DNA of 64,000 bases, from the NCBI RefSeq assembly GCF_028688795.1, contig NZ_JAQTXM010000017.1, forward strand, positions 46,376 to 110,375, read 5' to 3'. The DNA comes from Rhodoferax sp. (lineage in GTDB: Bacteria; Pseudomonadota; Gammaproteobacteria; Burkholderiales; Burkholderiaceae_C). Numbering within the stretch: position 1 is the first letter of the stretch; every line of letters begins with the position of its first letter. The notes beneath the pieces were generated by a model. The model saw only the letters and a list, made by a program, of their open reading frames with translations, had not been told where the DNA came from and made no database searches. This document shows, in pieces, positions 37,433-46,004 of the stretch. A program made the position numbers and the translations under genes.

Positions 37433-38692
37433 GTTAAGTACGGAAAGCAGGCAAATTAAAATATATACAATTTCATAATAAGTCAAACTAACCCCTGCAC
37501 CACCTACCATATAGGCAAGCAAAGACAAAAACATGGCGTCTGCCATATCAATAGCCCAAACCAAATCTTGGCGCTTGCTATTTTTTATCTTTCTCCGGAT
37601 TGCCTTTCGATTAGAATTCGCAGTTGCCAGCAAAGATAATAATAAAAATAAACCCACCACACCCATGTCACCCAGCACCTGAAAGTAAATGCTATGCGCT
37701 GCCTTGGGGCTATATAAATTCATATCAATATTGAAAATACTTGTCGTCGCCTTATAAGTGTCCCAAATCCAGTAGTTTTGAATGGCTGAAAATCCACCCC
37801 CAAAAATCGGGTTATCGAGCCCTATCGCCAAGCTAACCCGCCACGCCGCCACCCGATTCATAAATGAATTATCTTCATTGGCAGTTTCAATGGACGAGAT
37901 GCGGTCAAACCAACTGTCTGGTGCCACAGCCAACACCAGGACCACACCCACAAGAATGGCCAAAAAAGCAACGCCCTTGCGGCGACTCATAAAAAAATAC
38001 CACACCCCTAATACAGCCAATGCCAAAAAACCACCGCGTGAATTGGTAGCAATCACAGTCAAAATGGTTAATAAAAAGGCAATTAATGATAATTTTTTGG
38101 CATATTTGTTACTTAAGGTAGTAGAAAAATACAAAATGATTGGCAACACCATGACCATGGCAACAGCAAACAAATTATTATCAGTGAGTGATGAGTCTGG
38201 TATGCCACTCATTTGATGGGAACCACCAGAAACAATAAACTTAAGCCCTTCTACCACACCGTGCAAACCCAAACCAAGCGCAATCATTGCTAATACAGCA
38301 TGAATGCCCATCCTATCTTTAACAAAAAATGGCACGGCGAGCACAAAAGCAAACCCTTTCATGATTTTTTCATATGTATCCATCACCATTGGGTTTGGTG
38401 ACAATGAAAATGCCGCACTGAGATTGGCGTGTATCAAAAATGCAACTAACAACCAATAAGTACCCGCAAGCTCTGGCTTTTTTACTTTTTCTTTGCCTCG
38501 ACCCCAAAAAAGTAAACCTAGTGCTATAGCAGCAAATATTAAATTAAACCGCACACCCTGCATAAAACCAAACAAATAGTGCGTTGGTGTTAATACCGTT
38601 GTATAGCCCCAAAATAAAAAGGCCACAAACCCATTCATAATGGCCATTGGCACCATGACGAGCATGGCCAAAAACATCACCATGTCTCTCAT
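37394..38692 (-). CDS. O-antigen ligase family protein, XrtA-associated O-glycosylation ligase type
   Basis: About 11 hydrophobic helices in 432 residues. The start MRDMVMFLAMLVMVPMAI and the RISSIETANEDNSFMNRVAAW segment followed by DNPIFGGGF resemble the putative O-glycosylation ligases found in exosortase-A loci. The periplasmic loop with SPKAAHSIYFQ holds the conserved His. Should transfer or polymerise the polymer in the periplasm. AT-rich relative to the GT4 genes upstream. Its start overlaps the stop of a 44-residue membrane peptide gene by 4 bp (ATGA). Confidence 0.82.
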   Translation of the reverse strand: MRDMVMFLAMLVMVPMAIMNGFVAFLFWGYTTVLTPTHYLFGFMQGVRFNLIFAAIALGLLFWGRGKEKVKKPELAGTYWLLVAFLIHANLSAAFSLSPNPMVMDTYEKIMKGFAFVLAVPFFVKDRMGIHAVLAMIALGLGLHGVVEGLKFIVSGGSHQMSGIPDSSLTDNNLFAVAMVMVLPIILYFSTTLSNKYAKKLSLIAFLLTILTVIATNSRGGFLALAVLGVWYFFMSRRKGVAFLAILVGVVLVLAVAPDSWFDRISSIETANEDNSFMNRVAAWRVSLAIGLDNPIFGGGFSAIQNYWIWDTYKATTSIFNIDMNLYSPKAAHSIYFQVLGDMGVVGLFLLLSLLATANSNRKAIRRKIKNSKRQDLVWAIDMADAMFLSLLAYMVGGAGVSLTYYEIVYILICLLSVLNLLVDKHIKGQLD

Positions 38693-38823
38693 TTTGTTTG
38701 GTCCGTTTTCTTAAAGGCAAACAAGCCCAAGTCAACAGACTCCCCACGCGACTTTTTGATGATTTTCCAGCACAAGTAAATCATCAATCCCAAGTCCAGC
38801 CAAAACAGCGCACCCTCAACCAT
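38689..38823 (-). CDS. 44-residue single-helix membrane peptide
   Basis: A short frame running MVEGALFWLDLGLMIYLCWK and then about 24 more polar and basic residues, with one hydrophobic segment at ~4-19 and a positive stretch KIIKKSR after it (cytoplasmic C-terminus by the positive-inside rule). An AAGGAC ribosome site lies 7 bases ahead of its ATG. It overlaps the upstream GT4 gene by 8 bp and the ligase gene by 4 bp, so all three are likely translated in series. I recognise no family; it may be a small partner of the ligase. Confidence 0.65.
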   Translation of the reverse strand: MVEGALFWLDLGLMIYLCWKIIKKSRGESVDLGLFAFKKTDQTK

Positions 38824-40021
38824 TTTTCAAGTCCTTAAATTTTTGAGTCAGTATCGCTACCCGATGATCCCACGAGTTAGCCTGCGCGTAACGCGTTATC
38901 TGAGCAGCATTCCACGGTTTTAGCAGCGCCGCTGCGAGTGCTGTTTGCAGCGCGGCCTTGTCACCAAAGGGCACCACCGTGCCAAGGTCATCACTCACCA
39001 CCACTTCTTTGTTGCCACCCACATCGGTGGTTACCACTGGCAAGCCGCACGCCATTGCCTCCAAAAACACGTTGGCCCAGCCTTCGTTGCTAGTGGCCAG
39101 CACAAAGACATCGGCAGCGCTCAATATGTCAGCCAACTGATGATGCGGCCTGGCACCCAAAAACTGCACATGTGCCTGCAGGCCCAGGGTTTGCACTTGT
39201 TGCTCTAGCTGGGAACGGTTGTTGCCCTCTGCGGTTGCCCCTCCCACTATCAAAAACTTGAGCCTGGCAAACTGGGTTACCAGTGCGGGCAGTAGCTCTA
39301 TCACCCGGTGAAAGCCTTTGCGCTCTACCAGCCCCCCTACCGACACCAGCACCATATCTTCAGCCTGCAAGCCCAGCGCCTGGCGTGCCAGCAGTTTGTC
39401 TGCACGCTTAAACTTGGCAAGGTCTATGCCATTGCCAACCACTTGCAGCTTGGCTTCAGGCACACCCAGGCGGCGGGCCACCTTGCACAGGTCTTCTGAC
39501 ACACCAAAAACATGGCTTGCGCGCTGCAGCGCCACCTGCATACGGCCGCAAATGGCGGGGTCTTTGGCATGGCGGTGCTCGGTGCCGCGCAGTGTGATGG
39601 TGGTGGGCACGCCAAACCACTCGCCCAGCAATGTGGCTGCATAGCCATCCGGGTAGGTAAAGTGGGCATCAAGCACATCCAGGCGCTGCTGCTTCTTAAG
39701 CCGCCTGATAGTGGTCCAGGCACCTAGTGCCATCAGCACCCCGTCAAGGCGCTTCAACACACCCGGAAACGAGAGATACCTAGGTTGAAACACCTCAATG
39801 CCAGACTGCAACTCTTGCCGAGCCACTGGGGGCCTGAAATGTGGTCTGGCCAGCCGCAGCAGCCCCTGCAACGGAAACCACGGCTTGGGCGACACCACAC
39901 ACAAGTCAAGCTGTTGGGCCACGTTAAACATGCGCTCGCGTACAAATACACCCGCGTTAGGCTGCGCCTTGCTGGGGAATAGGCTTGAGAAAACAACAAT
40001 TTTGGGTAATTTGTCAGTCAC
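38816..40021 (-). CDS. GT4 family glycosyltransferase
   Basis: A 401-residue GT-B enzyme. A GTG at 40021 gives the start VTDKLPKIVVFSSLFPSKAQ and overlaps the upstream gene by 8 bp; the frame is open further upstream but reads through the neighbouring gene with unnatural composition. Motifs include RGTEHRH, VVGNGIDLAKF, VSVGGLVERKGFHRVI and the donor-site EGWANVFLEAMACGLPVV. Adds a sugar on the cytoplasmic face; the donor is unknown. Confidence 0.84.
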   Translation of the reverse strand: MTDKLPKIVVFSSLFPSKAQPNAGVFVRERMFNVAQQLDLCVVSPKPWFPLQGLLRLARPHFRPPVARQELQSGIEVFQPRYLSFPGVLKRLDGVLMALGAWTTIRRLKKQQRLDVLDAHFTYPDGYAATLLGEWFGVPTTITLRGTEHRHAKDPAICGRMQVALQRASHVFGVSEDLCKVARRLGVPEAKLQVVGNGIDLAKFKRADKLLARQALGLQAEDMVLVSVGGLVERKGFHRVIELLPALVTQFARLKFLIVGGATAEGNNRSQLEQQVQTLGLQAHVQFLGARPHHQLADILSAADVFVLATSNEGWANVFLEAMACGLPVVTTDVGGNKEVVVSDDLGTVVPFGDKAALQTALAAALLKPWNAAQITRYAQANSWDHRVAILTQKFKDLKNG

Positions 40022-41180
40022 AGGCGTGCTTGGCCGAAAAGAGCCTATCGTAACGGCTGACCATACCCGCCAACGCAAACCGCTGTAGTGCGTGCTGGCG
40101 GGCCAAGCCACCGTGCTGCAAAGCCAGCGCCGGGTCAGCCATGTAAGCCCACAACGCCTGCGCCATGCCATCTACATCACCCGGCTGCACCAGTTGCCCG
40201 GTGCCACCCACCTCAACCAGATCGGGTGTGCCGCCCACCGCAGTGGCCACCGTGGGCAGGCCAGTGGCCATAGCTTCTTGCAAGGTGCAAGAGGTGCCCT
40301 CGGTCAGTGAGGGCAGCACAAAGCAATCCAGGCAGTGCAAAATGGCAGCGACATCTTGGCGTGCACCGGGCAACCAAGCCAGGTGCTGCACACAGGCGCT
40401 TGCCAAAATGCCTTCAACCTCATGGCGCAACGGCCCCTCACCCACGATGACCAGGCGGGCACGCGCTGCGGCTTGCGGGTGCGTGGCCAGTAGCCGGACA
40501 AATGCCTGAGCCAAAAATGGCTGGTTCTTTACCGTTTGCAGCCGTCCCACGGTACCTAGCAACCAATGCTGTCCTGGCACAAACGGGCAGCCTTCAGGTG
40601 CCTGCGGGTACGCAGTGGGTGCAAACACATCGGTATCGACACCGTTTGCAATCAGGCTGCGCCGTTGTGCTGGCACACCAATAGACTTTGCCAAATAATC
40701 GTCCAGGTCTTGGGACACTGATACATAGTGACTGACAAACGGGCGATAAAGCCGCCGCAACCGCTGATACTTTGGGTTGCGCCCCTGTGGGTCTTGAGCA
40801 TCCCAGCCATGTTCGGCATGCACCCGCTGCGGTACCCCTGCAGCCCAGGCAATAGGCACAAGTTCTAGTGCTGCCAAATTGCAGGTGTGAACAACATCGG
40901 GCTTGAGCTGTCGAAACAGCCGCCATATCTTGGGGTAAAGCGGCACTGCGTGCCCAGGTGGCTTGTTCAACGCAATCAATTTCACGCCTGGATCCACAAT
41001 GCGCTGTGCAAAATCACCAAAATCGGTAAGTGAAAGCAAAACGTGCTCAAACCGATCGGTGGGCAAACGATTAATCAACTGTACGATGATGTTTTCAAGC
41101 CCGCCAACCGAAAAGCTGTAAACCACATGAACGATGCGAATACGCTGACTAGATTTTTGAGGTGTGGTATTTATTGTCAT
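40014..41180 (-). CDS. XrtA/PEP-CTERM system glycosyltransferase (GT4, TIGR03088-like)
   Basis: A 388-residue GT-B enzyme with IRIVHVVYSFSVGGLENII near the start, HAEHGWDAQDPQGRN, VANGVDTDVFAP-like IANGVDTDVFAP, VGRLQTVKNQ and EGTSCTLQEAMATGLPTVAT. This combination is characteristic of the second XrtA-associated sugar transferase family. Starts the minus-strand operon running to 37394, with an AT-rich stretch of 76 bp ahead of it in which I saw no secure promoter. Confidence 0.85.
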   Translation of the reverse strand: MTINTTPQKSSQRIRIVHVVYSFSVGGLENIIVQLINRLPTDRFEHVLLSLTDFGDFAQRIVDPGVKLIALNKPPGHAVPLYPKIWRLFRQLKPDVVHTCNLAALELVPIAWAAGVPQRVHAEHGWDAQDPQGRNPKYQRLRRLYRPFVSHYVSVSQDLDDYLAKSIGVPAQRRSLIANGVDTDVFAPTAYPQAPEGCPFVPGQHWLLGTVGRLQTVKNQPFLAQAFVRLLATHPQAAARARLVIVGEGPLRHEVEGILASACVQHLAWLPGARQDVAAILHCLDCFVLPSLTEGTSCTLQEAMATGLPTVATAVGGTPDLVEVGGTGQLVQPGDVDGMAQALWAYMADPALALQHGGLARQHALQRFALAGMVSRYDRLFSAKHACD

Positions 41181-41256
41181 AAATCACCAGCTTATTAGTG
41201 CCATTGAGTTATCTTCCGATTATCTGAATTTATTATTTTTCTTAACCTTGGCGCAT

Positions 41257-42318
41257 TCAAACTTGATTTTTCTTCACTTGCCAAATTTTTAGCAATACTG
41301 CGCGCATTGGCCGCTTTTGCAACTCACACCAGTAACCAAGCGTTAGTGCTATCACAAAGGGCGCGATGATCATTGCTGCCGACATGTAACCGGTACGACC
41401 CGTGTTGCTTGCAACGGCGTTGATAATACCAATCACCGGCAAATGAAATAAATACAACGCCAGCGTAGAGCCAGAAAAAAAAGATAAGGGTCGTGCTATC
41501 CATGCGAAAAATCTGCCCAGCCACTGCGCGCCCTGCGACATCCCGTAGATGTGAACCGCAATGCACAAGCCAGTCAGGTACTTCCAGGGCAGGCTATCAG
41601 GCACGACGCCCAGGAATCTGGCTTTGCCAAGCGACGAATAGTCTGCCCACAACATAAAGGCAAGCAGCGCCAGGCTGCCCATGGCCACCAGCAGCCCAAA
41701 TCGCCCAAGCTGCCGGTGCTTGAGGAGGTAATAGGCAGCAACGCCCAGCAACCAAACTGGCAGCAAAATCAAAATTTTTGGTCCTGCAATGGCGGCCCCA
41801 GCGACCGCAAACACAATGCGCCGCCAGCCATTCAATAACATGACGGCACCAAAAATAAAGTAGTACCAAAATTCATAGGGTATCGACCAATAGGCACCAT
41901 CGCTTCCAAAGTGCTGATCCATACCCCAGGATTGGTTGAGCATGATGGCAGACAACACATACCCCGACACGGTGCCACCACCTGTTGCTGCATGCGCGTT
42001 CAAATAACTTTCAGCATTGATGGCCTGCCCGATGGCATCCAACACCACGGTGAGCAACATGGCTGGCAAGATCACTGAATAAAGTCTTGCAAGCCTTGCT
42101 GCTGCATAGACTGCCAGCGTCTGCTCGCGCTGGTCAGTGACGAAGGCAATGACAAAACCCGAGAGCACAAAAAACGCCATCACCGCCTCGTTACCAAAGT
42201 AAGTGAACGGCCAAAGGTAACCACCAACAAGATGGCCATGCCCCAAATGGCTCAACACAACCACAACAGCGCAGACGACGCGCATCAAGTCAAGGTAGGC
42301 AGAAAGTTGTCGGTTCAT
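41257..42318 (-). CDS. Acyltransferase 3 family membrane protein
   Basis: A 353-residue polytopic protein with about ten helices. The N-terminus MNRQLSAYLDLMRVVCAVVV with LSHLGHGH carries the conserved His of the acyltransferase-3 domain; FFVLSGFVIAF and WSIPYEFWYY are further family features. Such proteins O-acetylate or otherwise acylate surface sugars. It is 76 bp upstream of the glycosyltransferase operon and may be its first gene. Confidence 0.86.
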   Translation of the reverse strand: MNRQLSAYLDLMRVVCAVVVVLSHLGHGHLVGGYLWPFTYFGNEAVMAFFVLSGFVIAFVTDQREQTLAVYAAARLARLYSVILPAMLLTVVLDAIGQAINAESYLNAHAATGGGTVSGYVLSAIMLNQSWGMDQHFGSDGAYWSIPYEFWYYFIFGAVMLLNGWRRIVFAVAGAAIAGPKILILLPVWLLGVAAYYLLKHRQLGRFGLLVAMGSLALLAFMLWADYSSLGKARFLGVVPDSLPWKYLTGLCIAVHIYGMSQGAQWLGRFFAWIARPLSFFSGSTLALYLFHLPVIGIINAVASNTGRTGYMSAAMIIAPFVIALTLGYWCELQKRPMRAVLLKIWQVKKNQV

Positions 42319-42401
42319 AGGTGCTGTAGCAGACTCATCTTCATAAAGTTTATAAACGTCTCAATTTCGGTCACCCCACACCACTTCATAAACCACTTCA
42401 A

Positions 42402-42450
42402 TATTTGTAGCTAGTAGCGCTTGCTGCATAAGGGCTAGAGGCAATATTTT
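42402..42450. repeat. Dispersed palindromic repeat, copy 1
   Basis: Core TAGCTAGTAGCGCTTGCTGC then ATAAGGGCTAGAGGC. The same element recurs at 55679-55730 with TAGCTGCTAGCGCTT and AAGGGCTAGCG. The AGCGCTT/AAGGGCT arms can form an imperfect hairpin. I associate this motif from memory with intergenic repeats of Comamonadaceae; a genome-wide count would confirm it. Confidence 0.65.
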
Positions 42451-42481
42451 TACATAATTTAGTTGCCATATATCATTTTCA

Positions 42482-44311
42482 CTACTCGTTATTCAGTTTC
42501 ATTTTTTTGGCCTCGCAAAACTGATACGGAAAATCCATTTGGCCAATAAATGCCGAGTAAGTGCGACACGACTCCGTTGCCAGTTGGTACCCAAAGGCAA
42601 TCAACTCCTGATTTGCCAACACCAAATAGTCTGCATTGCTCTCCTGAGATGTGGCTGCATCATTGATCAAGCGAGCTCGGCATGCGCCGCTCAAATCTGT
42701 GTCAATCGAAAACGCCTTGTACCGACTCATCTTAGCTGTGGCTCGACCAATTGCTGCGCATATGACGGGCTCTCTTGCAAAAGAATAAAAACCCAATTCG
42801 TGATTGAGTTGCACCAGCCGCATTGAGTTGAAATCTTGCAGTGCCTGGGCAATGACATAAACCTTGCCAGCACGCGCAGCTGTCTTTGCACGCACTAGTT
42901 TGTCATAGGCAGCAGTGCGAGGAAAATTGCCAGAGACACGGTAAACCGCGACCGCCGGCGGAAATTGGCTTAACAGCCAACTGTTGGGTGACCCATCCGC
43001 CGCAATCAAAACGGTGGCCGTTGAAGGTGACTCCATGGCTGGTAGATCTACTTTGTAAGCCTGGTCGCTCCAAGCCGCCCGCAGTCCAAAATTGGAATGT
43101 ACGACCCCGCCCGACAAACTCCAAAGTGATACAAGCAATGTGATTGCAAGCGCCATTCGGTGTGCAATAAAAGCGCGGAATCCCAAATAGACAAACAGAG
43201 GCAACATCACCTCTATTGCGGTCATGTAACGGCCAATACTGAAAATCTTTAACCAGACAACATAACTGAGGCCACTAAAAATTAACAACCAAGTTGTGAT
43301 CATTTCTGGTGCCAGCCAAACAAAAACGGAACCCCTAGCGCGCGCACGATGCCGCCACAGATTCCAGATGCCATCAGCTAGCCAGGTGAGCAGCACTGCA
43401 AATGTAGCCACCCAAAGATAGTTATAAATCGGCGCATCATGAATCCTCGCAGGGCGCAGCCCCATCCAAACTGGCCAAGCCAGCGTCTCAATAAGATTGA
43501 CTGGCCCCCACCGTGTATCGATCACGGATGTTGCCGTGGCCAACTCTGATCGAAAATGCCCATTGAATTGCGGGAACAGTGGGTTGCCAAACTTTGCCCA
43601 AACCTCGTAAAACCACCACCCCGAGCTGGCCATAAAGCTGAATAGAACGCCACCAATGTAGAGCAACAAATTGCGCAGGCGCGCAGCGGTAGCCGCCGCT
43701 GGGATCAGGGCCAATGTGATAGCCATTGCCACTGCAAAAGGCGCATTTGTCAACTTGAGTCCAATTGCCAAACCCATGAGTAAACCGATCGAACCCGCAG
43801 GTGGCTGAACAATCACCTTTTGTTCACGCAGTTTCACACACCAATGACAAAGCAAATAGAGTCCTGACAATACAAGCGGTGAACTACTGCTGTCACCAGC
43901 CGAGGTACCAAGTTGGGCGATAAAACTGGCGTTTAAACAACCCAGCACTGCTAGCAGCATTGGACCAAACATAGCAGGGTTACCACCAGCTACAAAAACT
44001 GTGCGCGCAATCAAGAATACTAAAACCGCGTTAAAGCCATGAAAACTGCCGAGTAGGAATCCAACAAACCAAGGCGGTAAGTGCAGATTAAGCCAATAGA
44101 CAGGCAGATCAATCAGTGGACTGAAGTAGGACTGAAGTTGTGCTGGCGCTAAATCAAGATCGAGCCGCCCTGCTAACAACGCATAGGGGTTATAAACATG
44201 GTAGTTGCGGGTGTCCCAGTTTGCATCTTGCCCAAGAAACACTGCGAGGCAACCAGACCCGAGGATGACTGCCATGCATACAAAAAAAACCGCAACTGTT
44301 TGCCGCCTCAT
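42482..44311 (-). CDS. Polytopic membrane protein, probable GT-C fold glycosyltransferase (first Gtr-like cassette)
   Basis: A 609-residue protein with a signal-anchor start, about eleven helices and a C-terminal soluble domain (~430-600). The first periplasmic loop holds DANWDTRNYHVYNPYALL, an Asp-rich pattern like the catalytic loop of GT-C enzymes that use polyprenyl-phosphate sugars. It lies downstream of gtrA and a GtrB-like GT2 gene, the order of serotype-converting Gtr operons, where the third gene is the specific transferase. No closer family was recognised. Confidence 0.65.
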   Translation of the reverse strand: MRRQTVAVFFVCMAVILGSGCLAVFLGQDANWDTRNYHVYNPYALLAGRLDLDLAPAQLQSYFSPLIDLPVYWLNLHLPPWFVGFLLGSFHGFNAVLVFLIARTVFVAGGNPAMFGPMLLAVLGCLNASFIAQLGTSAGDSSSSPLVLSGLYLLCHWCVKLREQKVIVQPPAGSIGLLMGLAIGLKLTNAPFAVAMAITLALIPAAATAARLRNLLLYIGGVLFSFMASSGWWFYEVWAKFGNPLFPQFNGHFRSELATATSVIDTRWGPVNLIETLAWPVWMGLRPARIHDAPIYNYLWVATFAVLLTWLADGIWNLWRHRARARGSVFVWLAPEMITTWLLIFSGLSYVVWLKIFSIGRYMTAIEVMLPLFVYLGFRAFIAHRMALAITLLVSLWSLSGGVVHSNFGLRAAWSDQAYKVDLPAMESPSTATVLIAADGSPNSWLLSQFPPAVAVYRVSGNFPRTAAYDKLVRAKTAARAGKVYVIAQALQDFNSMRLVQLNHELGFYSFAREPVICAAIGRATAKMSRYKAFSIDTDLSGACRARLINDAATSQESNADYLVLANQELIAFGYQLATESCRTYSAFIGQMDFPYQFCEAKKMKLNNE

Positions 44312-44367
44312 TATTGCCCTTGCTTAATATGCCTAGCTAGTTAATATCGAAAAAGCAGGAAGGGATA

Positions 44368-44742
44368 TTAATTAACAGGCAGTTTAAACGCAAATCGACG
44401 GTAAGCATGGAAACTGATAAACGTCTGAAATGCGGTTGCAATTATTATTGAGATGACAGGCGTTATATTGATGCTTATTAGCCATAAATAAATTAAATAA
44501 TTAATAAGTGCCATCACCATTGCCACTAATATGTATCGCAAGGCCTCATCAGAGCTTCGCAAAGTTTTCACGTTGTAAGTAAATTGCCGATTTATCAGCC
44601 AGGTAAATACCATTGCACACGCAATAGAAGGAATACGCGCCAACCAAGGATTGACGCCGGAATAAACCAAAAAATAAGTAAGGCCTGCATCTATCAAAAA
44701 ACCCAAACCACCCACTATAAGGAAACGGAAAAACATTACCAA
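44368..44742 (-). CDS. gtrA: GtrA-family flippase (first Gtr-like cassette)
   Basis: A 124-residue protein with four helices. The start MFFRFLIVGGLGFLIDAGLTYFL and the SIACAMVFTWLINRQFTYN segment are the GtrA signature. GtrA proteins are thought to flip undecaprenyl-phosphate-linked single sugars. It lies 21 bp after the GT2 gene and 56 bp before the GT-C gene. I start at the second in-frame methionine region as MVMFFRF; exact start uncertain by two codons. Confidence 0.88.
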   Translation of the reverse strand: MVMFFRFLIVGGLGFLIDAGLTYFLVYSGVNPWLARIPSIACAMVFTWLINRQFTYNVKTLRSSDEALRYILVAMVMALINYLIYLWLISINITPVISIIIATAFQTFISFHAYRRFAFKLPVN

Positions 44743-44763
44743 GAAATAGCTATTTTATTGAAA

Positions 44764-45702
44764 TTAAGAATTTGTCATATACCACATGCGCTTTTGCTCA
44801 AGCCGACCACGTGCCACACTATCTAAAATTAATCCACTTACCATGAAGACAACTGCAACCAATGTAATACCAGTTGCCAAGATGGCTGTTGGAAATCTTG
44901 GAACAAGACCTGTCTCAATATATGTAAATAAAAGTGGTAAAGCCAGAACAGTAGCGGTTATCAAAAGAAAAATTGCAAGCACACCAAAAAAGCGGGCCGG
45001 CCTGATCTCCTTAAATAAAATCAAAAAAGTAAACATGATCCTGAATGCGTCACGAAATGTTCGCAGCTTGCTGACAGAGCCTTCTTGGCGTGCACCATAG
45101 TCGGTGGGAAGTTCTGCAATGGGCATACGCAGCTGGCTGGCATGCACCGACATTTCAGTTTCAATTTCAAATCCACTTGATATTGCAGGGAAACTTTTTA
45201 CAAATCGTCTAGAAAATATTCGGTAGCCTGAAAAAATATCAGTAAACAAAGGACCAAACAAGTTCCGATACATGCCATTAAAAAGGCGGTTGCCAAACCC
45301 ATGCCCCATACGGTGTGCATTCTCATACACGTCACGTCGCGTCCCAACAACCATATCTAGATGCTCTTCAATGAGCTTTTTCACCATTTGTGGTGATGCT
45401 GTTGAGTCGTAGGTGCCATCCCCATCGGCCATCACGTACACATCGGCATCAATGTCTGAAAACATGCGCCTAACGACATTTCCCTTGCCAGGCCAATTTT
45501 CTGCACGGACCAGCGCGCCGGCTGCACGCGCCTCTTGCGACGTGTTGTCTGTAGAGCGGTTGTCGTAAACATAGATTTTTGCTTCGGGGAGCATCCGTCG
45601 GAAGTCCTCTACAACCTTGCGAATGGATAAACCTTCGTTGTAACAGGGCAAAAGCACTGCTACATTCATATGTGTTGTTTTAGTTGTTGATAGATCGTTC
45701 AC
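44764..45702 (-). CDS. GtrB/DPM1-like GT2 glycosyltransferase (first Gtr-like cassette)
   Basis: A 312-residue enzyme. The GT-A domain has VAVLLPCYNEGLSIRKVV, YVYDNRSTDNTS and the metal site ADGDGTYD. Two C-terminal helices (~235-300) anchor it, as in enzymes making undecaprenyl-phosphate sugars. The GTG at 45702 and an ATG at 45669 are both possible starts; a truncated duplicate at 53847-54203 also begins GTG-AAC, favouring the GTG. The IS5 element is inserted 303 bp upstream in its leader. Confidence 0.86.
   Translation of the reverse strand: MNDLSTTKTTHMNVAVLLPCYNEGLSIRKVVEDFRRMLPEAKIYVYDNRSTDNTSQEARAAGALVRAENWPGKGNVVRRMFSDIDADVYVMADGDGTYDSTASPQMVKKLIEEHLDMVVGTRRDVYENAHRMGHGFGNRLFNGMYRNLFGPLFTDIFSGYRIFSRRFVKSFPAISSGFEIETEMSVHASQLRMPIAELPTDYGARQEGSVSKLRTFRDAFRIMFTFLILFKEIRPARFFGVLAIFLLITATVLALPLLFTYIETGLVPRFPTAILATGITLVAVVFMVSGLILDSVARGRLEQKRMWYMTNS
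45572..45651 (-). repeat. 80-bp segment identical to 54073-54152
   Basis: Lies in the 5' coding part of the GtrB-like gene and is base-for-base identical to the truncated duplicate. Outside it the copies differ at many positions, while the leaders stay recognisably similar. Confidence 0.9.
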
Positions 45703-46000
45703 TCTTCGCTCCCTTTATGACATTCAGTTTTCCACTATAAGTGAAAAAGATGAACTTACGGTTTACACCAGTTGCCGCCTCTTCTGTATTGATAGCGGAA
45801 TAGTGCATGTTGTTGTTTCGACCACACTCTTGGTCCAGATGTGCTCGGCGACGTGTCAGTTTAGGCCATCCATTTTGCCAATCCAGCTTCCCCTCTTGCT
45901 TGCTTGGCGGTGCACAATTTAGAGTTTGCGAGATGGGCACGCTCAGCAACAGACACTTCTCTTGTCTTGACGCGGCTATTTGCTCTGATATTGTCACAGC
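45703..46000 (-). other. Leader region of the first Gtr-like cassette, related to the leader of the truncated duplicate
   Basis: The part next to the gene resembles 54204-54340, for example a shared TGTTGTTGTTTC block and GCCGCCTC. It is presumably the promoter region of the cassette and has been interrupted by the IS5 element on its upstream side. No clear -35/-10 or sigma-54 motif was found, and no gene is apparent. Confidence 0.5.
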
Positions 46001-46004
46001 CTAA

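Noticed and set aside
40022..40171. Extended N-terminus of the GT4 gene to 40171
   Set aside because: The added residues are a shadow of the upstream glycosyltransferase; GTG at 40021 gives a typical GT4 start.
41181..41256. Possible sigma-54 promoter on the minus strand ahead of the XrtA-type glycosyltransferase (TGGCACTAATAAGCT)
   Set aside because: GG and GC are separated by 9 rather than 10 bases, a spacing sigma-54 tolerates poorly.
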